Positions 16,707 through 23,685 of a DNA stretch of 25,099 nt are shown here, one piece after another. The stretch is taken from NCBI GenBank assembly GCA_030636245.1, contig DAOVXI010000004.1, positions 1 to 25,099 of the forward strand. Direction: 5' to 3'. Under the pieces are notes generated by a model. It was not told where the DNA came from and searched no databases. It saw only the letters and a list, made by a program, of their open reading frames with translations. The translations under genes were made by a program, and so were the position numbers. This DNA is from Deltaproteobacteria bacterium (lineage in GTDB: Bacteria; Desulfobacterota; GWC2-55-46; DRQE01). Each line of letters begins with the position of its first letter. Positions within the stretch are counted from its first letter, which is position 1.

Positions 16707-17072
16707 TTATCCTATTGCTTTTTCCACCGCTTCAAGAAGCTCTGGCGGCTGAAAAGGTTTTGTTAAAAAGTTTGTAGCACCGAGCTCCATCGCTCTTTGC
16801 CTGTCACTGTCTCCTTTTTCGCTTGTGAGCATAATGATCGGCACGTTCTTGTACGGGGTGTTCGTCTTGATCTCCTGAAGGACCTCCAGCCCGTTCATCC
16901 TCGGCATCATTATGTCGAGAATTATAAGGTCAAAGTTTTCCTCAGGTAGTTTTTCAAGCGCCTCTATTCCGTCGTTCGCAGTGGTAACCTCGTAACCCTT
17001 GTACTTAAGCGTAAAGCTTATGAACTTTTGGGTTGCCGGCGAATCCTCGGCACTTAAGATTTTTTTTGACAT
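16707..17072 (-). CDS. CheY-type single-domain response regulator next to cheA
   Basis: A 121-residue receiver with no output domain: Glu9/Asp10, phospho-acceptor Asp53 (LIILDIMMP), Thr83 and Lys105 (FLTKPF). The ATG is preceded by AAAGGAGG, with a second AGGAGG just upstream, so translation should be strong. It lies directly before cheA and 55 bases after cheR, making it the most likely direct phosphate acceptor of this CheA. It could act on the flagellar switch, serve as a phosphate sink, or control a non-motility target; sequence alone does not separate these. Confidence 0.93.
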   Translation of the reverse strand: MSKKILSAEDSPATQKFISFTLKYKGYEVTTANDGIEALEKLPEENFDLIILDIMMPRMNGLEVLQEIKTNTPYKNVPIIMLTSEKGDSDRQRAMELGATNFLTKPFQPPELLEAVEKAIG

Positions 17073-17127
17073 TGCGGCCTCCTTTGCCTCCTGTGTGAGT
17101 TATAAAAAATTACAGTGTTTAGTTAAA

Positions 17128-17976
17128 TTAAGGTTTTTGATAAACCATTCCTCCGGGTAAAAAAGCCATCTTGAAGGGAACCTTTCTGATATCAATACTT
17201 TCAGCGTTGCCTAAAAGCAGGTAACCGCCGGGTCGTAAGATTTTGTAAAAATGATTTGCTATTTTTTCCTTTACATCATCGGTAAAGTATATAAATACGT
17301 TTCTGCAAAAGATCACATCATAGACCTTGTCACCGTTAAAGCCGTTTAAGTCGCCTGAAAGGTTAAGGTGCCTGTAGTTTATCGGAGCCATGGCCATTTC
17401 ATTTGCCTTGTAACCATCAAGGACCTTGCTGAAAAATTTTGTCCTTATAAGGGGGCTCATGGTTTTGAACCTGTGCTCCGGGTACTCTCCCTTTTTTGCC
17501 AGATCGAGAGCCCGTGTTGAAATGTCTGTTGCAAGTATTTCGACATTCCAGTTAAAGAAGTAGGTGAGCGCCTCGTTAATGATCATCGAGAGCGTTATCG
17601 GCTCTTCACCTGTTGAGCTGGCGGCACTCCATATCTTTAAATTATTAGAGCCCTCCTCGGTCTTCTTATCGATGATGTTCTTCAGTATTACGTTCTTAAA
17701 GGACTCCAGTTGGTCTGAGTTCCTGAAAAAACTGGTCTCTTGCACGGTAACGAGGTTTATCAGAGCCTGAAATTCGCCGGAGTTAGAGGGACTGTACTTT
17801 AAGAAGTAATAATACTCTTCAATGTCCTCGATCGAGTTGGCGTCCATTCGCTCTTCGACTCTATACTCTAAGTAGTCGCTTCTCGTATCTCTAATGTATA
17901 TCCCGGTCTTTTCTTTGATCAGTTCTCTGATAACCAGATACTGCTTCGAGAGCGTAGCTGTTGGGTTATCAGTCAT
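17128..17976 (-). CDS. cheR: Chemotaxis protein methyltransferase CheR
   Basis: S-adenosylmethionine-dependent methylation of receptor glutamates. The 282 residues show the N-terminal helical CheR domain (KEKTGIYIRDTRSDYLEYRV, TVQETSFFR) and the Rossmann methyltransferase domain, with IWSAASSTGEEP for SAM binding, ILATDISTRALDLAKKGEYP and VIFCRNVFIYF. Length is standard and there is no C-terminal TPR extension. The start lies 2 bases after the HEAT-repeat gene's stop, so the two are translationally coupled. The partner esterase CheB is encoded about 12 kb further along the same strand. Confidence 0.96.
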   Translation of the reverse strand: MTDNPTATLSKQYLVIRELIKEKTGIYIRDTRSDYLEYRVEERMDANSIEDIEEYYYFLKYSPSNSGEFQALINLVTVQETSFFRNSDQLESFKNVILKNIIDKKTEEGSNNLKIWSAASSTGEEPITLSMIINEALTYFFNWNVEILATDISTRALDLAKKGEYPEHRFKTMSPLIRTKFFSKVLDGYKANEMAMAPINYRHLNLSGDLNGFNGDKVYDVIFCRNVFIYFTDDVKEKIANHFYKILRPGGYLLLGNAESIDIRKVPFKMAFLPGGMVYQKP

Positions 17977-17978
17977 AG

Positions 17979-19955
17979 TTATTGTTCTTTCAGTACTTCC
18001 TTTGCCGCTTCACTTACAAAGTGATTAGGGTCATTCAGGAGTGTTTTGATAAGTGCCTCTGTGCCTTTGATATCGGAAGAGCTTAATACGGCAGCCTCCC
18101 GTACCTTCCAGCTTTCGTCATCAAGTAGTTTTTTAAGTGCTTCCAAACAGTTGCTGCTCGCACATCCTTTAAGTGATTCGGCAACGGCCTTTCTTACGTC
18201 TTCGTCTTCATCGCCGGCCAGAGGAAGTACAAGGGCGACGTTATCGCTGCTTATCATCATCATGGACTTGATAGACGCTATACGCACAACGCCTACGTCA
18301 TCGGTAAGTGCCTCTTTAAGAGAGTCCACGGCACGCTCGTCACCTATAAGCCCCAGAGATTGAGCCGCATGGTATCTGACCCACATGTTCTCATCCTCCA
18401 GGCTTACGCAAAGAGGCTCGACGCTTCGTTTGTCCTTAAGCTCGCCGACAACTATTGCCGCGCTTTTTCTAAGCACCGCGTCATCGCTGCCAAGCAGCAT
18501 AATGGGAAGGCTCCCTACCTTAAGGTTCTCTATTCCTGCGAGCGCGAAGACAGCGGCTTGTTTAACACTCGGGTCATCATCCTTTAAGAGACTCTCAAGT
18601 TTTTTTATCGACTTTTCATTCTTTGTTTTTTCAAAGTACTCGGCGGCTGATTTCTTCTGATAAGGCGTTTCGCCGTCGAGGAACTTCATCATAAGCTCTT
18701 CTATCTCCGGGTTCTTAGGGTAACAACAAAGGGCCTCGACCGCGGACTTTCTGACCTTGTCCGAGGCATCTGCCAAAAGCGGTAAAAGCCTGTCATCACC
18801 GCCTTTGGGGGTAAGCTTTCCAATAACAAGGGCCGAGCTTTTTCTTATATCGTCGTCGCTGTCGCTAAGCATGACAAAGAGTTTTTCGGCTTCTTTTGTG
18901 TCGCCTATATCACCTATCGCGGTTATCGCAAGAAGTCTCGCGCGCTTTTCCGGTATCTTTAAAAGCTGAAGAAGGGTAGGTACGGCAGCCTTGCCGATGC
19001 TGACAAGCGCTTCTTTTGCGGTTGAGCTAACCTCTTCATCAGAGTCCTGAAGTTTTGAGCTTAAGTCGCCGACCGCGCTCTCTGCCTTAAGCCATCCGAG
19101 TATGACGGCTGCGGCCCTCTGCAGTGACGGGACGCTGCTTTCAAGTGCTGAGAGGCAGGCGCTCTCTATGAGGCCTTTGTTTATATCTACCTCAATGTCC
19201 TTCTTGAAGGTGTCACGGGACCTGTCCTTTATGGAGACGACAGCTTTAAGCACGGCATTGTTCAGGTCGGTGTTGTCTTTTTCAAGGCAGGCTAAAATAT
19301 CGCCTACCGTATCGGGAGTGGCAAGGCGTCCGATCGCCTCCACGAGCTGGGCCTTAATGAAGGTATCTGTTTTAAGGAGCTCAAGTAACTTGGGAACGGG
19401 TATCGGGTCGCCAAGTAGCCCAAGGGCTTCAACGGCTGCGCTTTGGAGCCAGAGACTACTGTCAAGGAAGCTCATAAGCGGTTTTGTGGCCGCCTTATCC
19501 GCGATCTTGCCGAGAGCCTGGATAATATAGTAGATCACATCCTCAGAGGGGTGCTTGAGGGCTTTTATGAGAGCCTGTGTGGAGCGTGGATCACGTAAGT
19601 CGCCCAGAACATCGGCCGCGTAACGAACGATATTGTCTTCCTTGGCGTTCAAGGCGTTTATTACCGAGTCTATCGCCTTATCACCAAGGCCGGTCAGTAT
19701 CTCAATGGCAGAGTTCCTGACCCTTGCGTCCTCGTCGGTCAGAACCGAGAGCAAAAGAGCTATGCCTTTTTCTCCGCCGATCTTTATGAGCGCCGCGACA
19801 GCGGCCTCTCTTACGAGCCATGATTCGTCTCGGAAGGCACCAACAAGTGGTCTTGCCGCCTCTGTTGCGCCAAGATCACCAAGCATGTTGCATGCCTCGC
19901 GCCTCTTGATCTCTTCCGAGTTGCTAAGCTCATTTATAAGTTTTTTCACATCCAT
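17979..19955 (-). CDS. HEAT-repeat (PBS-lyase-type) scaffold protein
   Basis: A 658-residue protein built almost wholly of HEAT-like repeats of about 31 residues, roughly twenty in number. Each has the pattern of a D/N-x-x-W/V-R turn and an A-A-x-A-L/I helix (examples: DESWLVREAAVAALIKIG, DEDARVRNSAIEILTGLG, DENMWVRYHAAQSLGLIG). There is no signal peptide or membrane segment. Such solenoids bind partner proteins, and none of the bilin-lyase context is present. The ATG follows a GGAGG site. It sits between a sensorless MCP (33 bases upstream) and cheR (2 bases downstream), so a role in receptor clustering or in presenting receptors to CheR is plausible but inferred. Confidence 0.9.
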   Translation of the reverse strand: MDVKKLINELSNSEEIKRREACNMLGDLGATEAARPLVGAFRDESWLVREAAVAALIKIGGEKGIALLLSVLTDEDARVRNSAIEILTGLGDKAIDSVINALNAKEDNIVRYAADVLGDLRDPRSTQALIKALKHPSEDVIYYIIQALGKIADKAATKPLMSFLDSSLWLQSAAVEALGLLGDPIPVPKLLELLKTDTFIKAQLVEAIGRLATPDTVGDILACLEKDNTDLNNAVLKAVVSIKDRSRDTFKKDIEVDINKGLIESACLSALESSVPSLQRAAAVILGWLKAESAVGDLSSKLQDSDEEVSSTAKEALVSIGKAAVPTLLQLLKIPEKRARLLAITAIGDIGDTKEAEKLFVMLSDSDDDIRKSSALVIGKLTPKGGDDRLLPLLADASDKVRKSAVEALCCYPKNPEIEELMMKFLDGETPYQKKSAAEYFEKTKNEKSIKKLESLLKDDDPSVKQAAVFALAGIENLKVGSLPIMLLGSDDAVLRKSAAIVVGELKDKRSVEPLCVSLEDENMWVRYHAAQSLGLIGDERAVDSLKEALTDDVGVVRIASIKSMMMISSDNVALVLPLAGDEDEDVRKAVAESLKGCASSNCLEALKKLLDDESWKVREAAVLSSSDIKGTEALIKTLLNDPNHFVSEAAKEVLKEQ

Positions 19956-19988
19956 TGTTGCCTACCTCCGATTATAGTGTTGCTGCGC

Positions 19989-21632
19989 CTACTCAAGTCC
20001 AATCTCTTGGTACTCCGAATTCAGGTTCTCGATCTTGACCTTCAGTTCGCCTGCTCCGCCGGCTAGTTCGTTTATTGCGTTTATATTTTCAAGTGAAATA
20101 TACTTGATTATCTCAATTGCCTGAAGGATCTGGTCGCTGTCCGTTTTCTGAGTTCTAGTGACCTCGAACATTCCCTGCACCAACTCCTTTACCTCTTCAA
20201 TTACATGAGTGACTTCTGTGTTGGCTTTTTCCTGATCCGTATTTGCCTGAGCCACTGTTCTGGTGATCTCGACCATTTTTTTCGTCGAAGTTCTTATCTT
20301 TTCACTCAGCTCGGTGTCTTCTTTGATTATGGCCTCGATCTCTTTAATAACATTTTGTTCATTTGTGATCGTTCTGATAACTATGGCGGTCTCGCGTGCC
20401 TGGTTTACGGTAGATTGAGCGATAAGCTTGCTCATCTCGGTCGACTTGGTCGTGCTCTCGAGGATCTTACGCAGCGCGTTGCCTGCTTCATGTGCGAGCT
20501 TAACACCTTCTTCCGCGCTCCACTTGCCCATCTCGTTCGCCTGTATCACATCGCTTACCATTGACTGGATACCTTGTACAATAGAGGATATCTCGACCGT
20601 TGATTGGGCCGTCTGGTCGGCAAGTCTTTTTATCTCTTCGGCGACAACACTGAAGGCCTTGCCGTGCTCACCCGCCTGCGCGGCGATGATGGAGGCGTTA
20701 AGCGCCAAAAGGTTGGTCCTGTCGGTTATCTCGTTAATGACGTTTATGATGTCGCCGACCTCACCGGATTTTTCTCCGAGCCTTTGAACGACCTCGGCTG
20801 ATTCACTTACTATCTCCCTGATGCGGCTCATGCCCGTAATTGTTTTTTCCGCTGCTACAGCGCCGCCCTCCGCGTCTGTACGTACCTGGTTTGCGAGGTC
20901 CGAGGAGTAGCCGGCCTGTTCTTCAATGTCTTTAATGGATTTGTCAATGCGGTGGACCGACTTGCTTGTTCCCTCGGAGCTTTTTGTCAGGTCGTCAAAG
21001 CGGTGCTCAACATTGGCTACGGAGGTGACGAGAGAGTCTATATGCGTCGAGACACCCTTAACGTTAGTGAAGAGGTCCTGGGTAGACATGCTTATTCTCT
21101 TATTAGAGTCTACCATCTCGAGAATGGATTTTGTCGCTTTCTCGGCACTTGGGAAGAGTTTTTCAACCATTGCCACCAGGTTTATGATCGAGGCTGAGAT
21201 GCCTTCTATTGAGGTTGAGGTCTCTTCCATGGAAAAGGACTGGGCCTCTGTTCCGAGCTGTATCTGGTCAGATTTTGAAGAGACCCGCCTGGTAAACTCC
21301 ACAATGTTATTAAGAGAGCCGGCAAGGCCCTTGTAGTCGTTGGTCAACTTTATAATAAGCTCGGCGAGAACCTTTAGGAGCTCTTCGTCAGCGGTGATCT
21401 CCTCCGCGAGAGCACAATCACCAAGGGTAAGGACGATCTTTTCCTTGGCTTTTTGTCTTTCGTCCTTAAGGTGAAAGAAGATAGCCGCAAGCAGTCCAAG
21501 GGATATTATTGTAAGAAAAAATTCGAGCAGGAGGTTGTCAAAAAGCAGCAGGCTTATGAGCTGGATAGTAAGCAGTGCTCCTGCGGCCAGCAGGTAGGTC
21601 GATGGCCCAAGTTTGATCTTGCTAAGACGCAT
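19989..21632 (-). CDS. Minimal membrane methyl-accepting protein without a sensor domain
   Basis: 547 residues. Two closely spaced hydrophobic segments (about 12-30 and 33-53) form a hairpin with almost no periplasmic loop. No HAMP domain is clear. A long cytoplasmic signalling coiled coil follows. The tip reads DRTNLLALNASIIAAQAGEH, so the trimer-contact Glu and Arg of IEAAR are Ile and Gln, and the following glycine of GRGF is changed (GKAF). It probably senses an intracellular or membrane-borne cue, or reads the state of a partner. It abuts the upstream response-regulator gene with no gap (stop 21633, start 21632) and is followed by the HEAT-repeat gene. A cytoplasmic-type cluster organised with the HEAT protein is one possibility. 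Confidence 0.9.
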   Translation of the reverse strand: MRLSKIKLGPSTYLLAAGALLTIQLISLLLFDNLLLEFFLTIISLGLLAAIFFHLKDERQKAKEKIVLTLGDCALAEEITADEELLKVLAELIIKLTNDYKGLAGSLNNIVEFTRRVSSKSDQIQLGTEAQSFSMEETSTSIEGISASIINLVAMVEKLFPSAEKATKSILEMVDSNKRISMSTQDLFTNVKGVSTHIDSLVTSVANVEHRFDDLTKSSEGTSKSVHRIDKSIKDIEEQAGYSSDLANQVRTDAEGGAVAAEKTITGMSRIREIVSESAEVVQRLGEKSGEVGDIINVINEITDRTNLLALNASIIAAQAGEHGKAFSVVAEEIKRLADQTAQSTVEISSIVQGIQSMVSDVIQANEMGKWSAEEGVKLAHEAGNALRKILESTTKSTEMSKLIAQSTVNQARETAIVIRTITNEQNVIKEIEAIIKEDTELSEKIRTSTKKMVEITRTVAQANTDQEKANTEVTHVIEEVKELVQGMFEVTRTQKTDSDQILQAIEIIKYISLENINAINELAGGAGELKVKIENLNSEYQEIGLE

Positions 21633-22031
21633 TTATTTAGATTCCTCATCCTCTTCTACGCCGAGGGTCTTGTTGATCCTGGCAATAATGTCGGCCGGAC
21701 TGAAAGGTTTTTCAACGTAGTCGTCAATATCGAGTGAGGCGGCGGCCGGGTCTCGCTCAGCGCTTTCTCCAACGGCTGATACGACCATGACCTTTGTTTT
21801 TGACATATTAAGCGAATTCTGCATCTCTTTTAAGGTCTCAAAGCCGTTAAGCCCCGGCATCATGATGTCTATGAGCATAACCTCCGGCATCTCGATCTCG
21901 CCGCTCTTTAATTTTTCAAGGGCTTCCTCTCCGGAAAGAGCGTATGCCGCCTCGAAACCTTTGGAGAGCAGAAGGTAGCTCATCATTTTGTCGTGGCGCA
22001 GGTCGTCGTCTATAATAAGAATCTTTTTCAT
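21633..22031 (-). CDS. CheY-like single-domain response regulator
   Basis: A 132-residue receiver: Asp8-10 cluster, phospho-acceptor Asp55 (VMLIDIMMPG), Ser85 and Lys108 (YVEKPF), then a short acidic tail (GVEEDEESK). The ATG follows GGAGG at 7 bases. It is preceded by a 201-base gap with promoter-like boxes and followed without a gap by the sensorless MCP gene, suggesting the two function as a pair. It has no DNA-binding or enzymatic output, so it acts by protein contact. Confidence 0.92.
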   Translation of the reverse strand: MKKILIIDDDLRHDKMMSYLLLSKGFEAAYALSGEEALEKLKSGEIEMPEVMLIDIMMPGLNGFETLKEMQNSLNMSKTKVMVVSAVGESAERDPAAASLDIDDYVEKPFSPADIIARINKTLGVEEDEESK

Positions 22032-22108
22032 TGCAAACCCTCCATCTTCGGGTAATTATCTTCCCTGTGTTTCACTGCTCTAACTAAGTCCTAGTCTCGG
22101 GTGTATAA

Positions 22109-22158
22109 ATTATAAACGGAGAGCCCCCTAACTATACTTAAAAGAGGGTGCCATCCAA
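22109..22158 (-). promoter_or_regulatory. Weak candidate promoter boxes in the 201-base gap before the CheY-like/MCP genes
   Basis: On the - strand TTGGAT (22153-22158) and TATAGT (22131-22136) are 16 bases apart. A perfect TATAAT (22109-22114) lies further downstream without a good -35 box. This is the longest gap inside the cluster and could hold an internal promoter for the genes from 22031 onward. I see no gene, repeat or terminator with a U-tract in it. Confidence 0.3.
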
Positions 22159-22232
22159 GATCATATTTGATCTGTTATGTATGCGTGAAAAAAGCCAGTG
22201 TCTTAAAGGTTGTCGAATAAAAAATACTTCGA

Positions 22233-22607
22233 TCACATGCCAAGAAGTTCTTTGGCCGTATCCAAAAGTGTTGTCGCGTTTATGGGTTTGGTTATGTACG
22301 AGTTTGCGCCGAGAGCAAGCGCGCGGTCACGGTCTTCCTGGCCGCCTTCAGTTGTTATAACGACGATCGGGACATCTTTGTTGTTCGCGTCATTCCTGAC
22401 AAGGCTGACAAGCTTAATGCCATCCATTATCGGCATATTTATGTCGGTCAATATGAGGTCGAATTTATTGGCTGATATTTTCTTCAGTCCGTCCACACCG
22501 TCATTTGCTTCGGTAATATCCACATCCCTTAATCTTTTTAAGGAAAATGTTATTAATTGACGCATCGTAGGTGAGTCTTCAACAACTAGTATTTGATATT
22601 TTGCCAT
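22233..22607 (-). CDS. CheY-type response regulator
   Basis: A 124-residue receiver close to classical CheY: Glu10/Asp11, phospho-acceptor Asp55 (LILTDINMPIMDG), the TTEGGQEDRDRAL loop and the ITKPINATTL end with the conserved Lys. The start VVEDSPTMRQLI is very typical of CheY proteins paired with CheA. An AGAGGA site stands about 10 bases before the ATG. It follows the GAF protein gene after 50 bases. Of the three CheY-like proteins here, it and the one beside cheA are the best candidates for a flagellar or other direct output. Confidence 0.93.
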   Translation of the reverse strand: MAKYQILVVEDSPTMRQLITFSLKRLRDVDITEANDGVDGLKKISANKFDLILTDINMPIMDGIKLVSLVRNDANNKDVPIVVITTEGGQEDRDRALALGANSYITKPINATTLLDTAKELLGM

Positions 22608-22657
22608 TTTTTATTATCCTCTTTTTTAAGTAAGACCCTTGTTTGTTACGGTACTTT

Positions 22658-23539
22658 TTATTTTTGTGGCTGCTTTGTCAGCAGGTCAATAAAGCCCTGA
22701 ATGGTCGAAAGTTTACGCTCTGACTCGCTATAGAGCTTGGAGCTGAATATGGCTGTTGCCGTGTGCCCCGCAAGCAGTGTGAAAAGCTCATAGTCAAGCT
22801 TGTTGAATGCTTCCTTCTGCTGCAACAGCTTGTATATAACGATAGTTCCGATGACACGCTCTTTTATCTTCATCGGTATGCACACAAGCGGTTTATTGAG
22901 GTCAACCGGTGTGCCGCCCGGCGGGAGCGGATCGGCAAAGTAGTTCTCGCCGCTTTTTGCCGCTTTACCGACAATCCCCTCGCCCTGGACGGATACGGGC
23001 ACGTCCTTTTGGTCTATTCCTTCTGTTGCCACAGCGCTCAGCTTGTGGGTTTTTTCATCAAGCATCATGATGGCGAAGTCTTCCGCGCCGATAAGGTTGA
23101 TGATTATCTCCAGAATGATCCGAAGGACCTCGTTAAAGTTGAGTGTGGAGTGGAGCTGGTAGCTGGCGACATAAAGGTTGGCGAGATTGTTGTTCTCTGC
23201 CTCTATCTCAAGGTAGCGGTTTGCAAAGTCTTTGTTCTCTTCCTCAACCGCTTTGTACTTCTCAAGAAGTTTTTCCTTTTCATCTTCGATACTTGAAAGT
23301 TTTTTTAGAAGTTTGTTTATCTCATCCGTTCCTACTCCGCCGGCAACGCTCATTTCAAGGGTTTTATTTATCTCCTCGACCTGCGCGTTACGGAACCTGA
23401 GTCTTTCATTCTCTTTAATAAGCTCATGCGTGAACTCAGCGCCTTTTTGCATTATGTGCATGATCTCTTCGCCGCGCTCGGTTTTCAGATATGTATTTTC
23501 CGGAGATTTCTTTTTATCATCCGGCTCTTCGTTACTCAT
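22658..23539 (-). CDS. Coiled-coil/GAF-domain signalling protein
   Basis: A soluble protein of 293 residues from the ATG at 23539. That start follows GGAGG at 9 bases; an in-frame ATG at 23557 overlaps this ribosome site and is unlikely to be used. A long charged coiled coil at about 20-120 (KLLKKLSSIEDEKEKLLEKY and similar) leads into a GAF domain at about 125-275 (LHSTLNFNEVLRIILEII, GEGIVGKAAKSGENYF, KPLVCIPMKIKERVIGTIVI). No kinase, cyclase or DNA-binding output is attached. It may be a ligand-responsive adaptor acting through the coiled coil. It is the first gene after a good promoter and is followed by cheY. The GAF ligand cannot be told from the sequence. Confidence 0.88.
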   Translation of the reverse strand: MSNEEPDDKKKSPENTYLKTERGEEIMHIMQKGAEFTHELIKENERLRFRNAQVEEINKTLEMSVAGGVGTDEINKLLKKLSSIEDEKEKLLEKYKAVEEENKDFANRYLEIEAENNNLANLYVASYQLHSTLNFNEVLRIILEIIINLIGAEDFAIMMLDEKTHKLSAVATEGIDQKDVPVSVQGEGIVGKAAKSGENYFADPLPPGGTPVDLNKPLVCIPMKIKERVIGTIVIYKLLQQKEAFNKLDYELFTLLAGHTATAIFSSKLYSESERKLSTIQGFIDLLTKQPQK

Positions 23540-23548
23540 AGTGGCAAT

Positions 23549-23553
23549 CCTCC
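23549..23553 (-). promoter_or_regulatory. Ribosome binding site fixing the GAF protein start
   Basis: GGAGG on the - strand, 9 bases before the ATG at 23539. The alternative ATG at 23557 lies immediately upstream of this site and has no site of its own. Confidence 0.75.
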
Positions 23554-23603
23554 GCATTTATTGTGTGAACATCTGAGAATTGAAAAAACTTCCCAGAATA
23601 AGA

Positions 23604-23632
23604 TTTATAGCATAAAAATCTAAAGATATCAA
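23604..23632 (-). promoter_or_regulatory. Sigma70-type promoter of the chemosensory cluster
   Basis: On the - strand, TTGATA (23627-23632) and TATAAA (23604-23609) are separated by exactly 17 bases. A TG one base before the -10 box makes it an extended -10. The surroundings are strongly A+T-rich. Transcription would begin near 23597, about 58 bases before the GAF protein start. It is the best promoter seen in the window and probably drives the genes to its left. Confidence 0.55.
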
Positions 23633-23685
23633 CTGCTTTGTAGAAAAATCGTAATTATTGTAACCGCCCCTTTATGGAGGGTTTA

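Noticed and set aside
17979..19955. Phycobilin lyase function for the HEAT-repeat protein
   Set aside because: The PBS-lyase label reflects repeat similarity only; no pigment or photosynthesis gene is present and the context is chemotaxis.
22137..22153. TGGCAC on the - strand resembling the -24 box of a sigma54 promoter
   Set aside because: The -12 position reads TTTAA instead of TTGCA/TTGCT at the required spacing, so the essential GC is missing.
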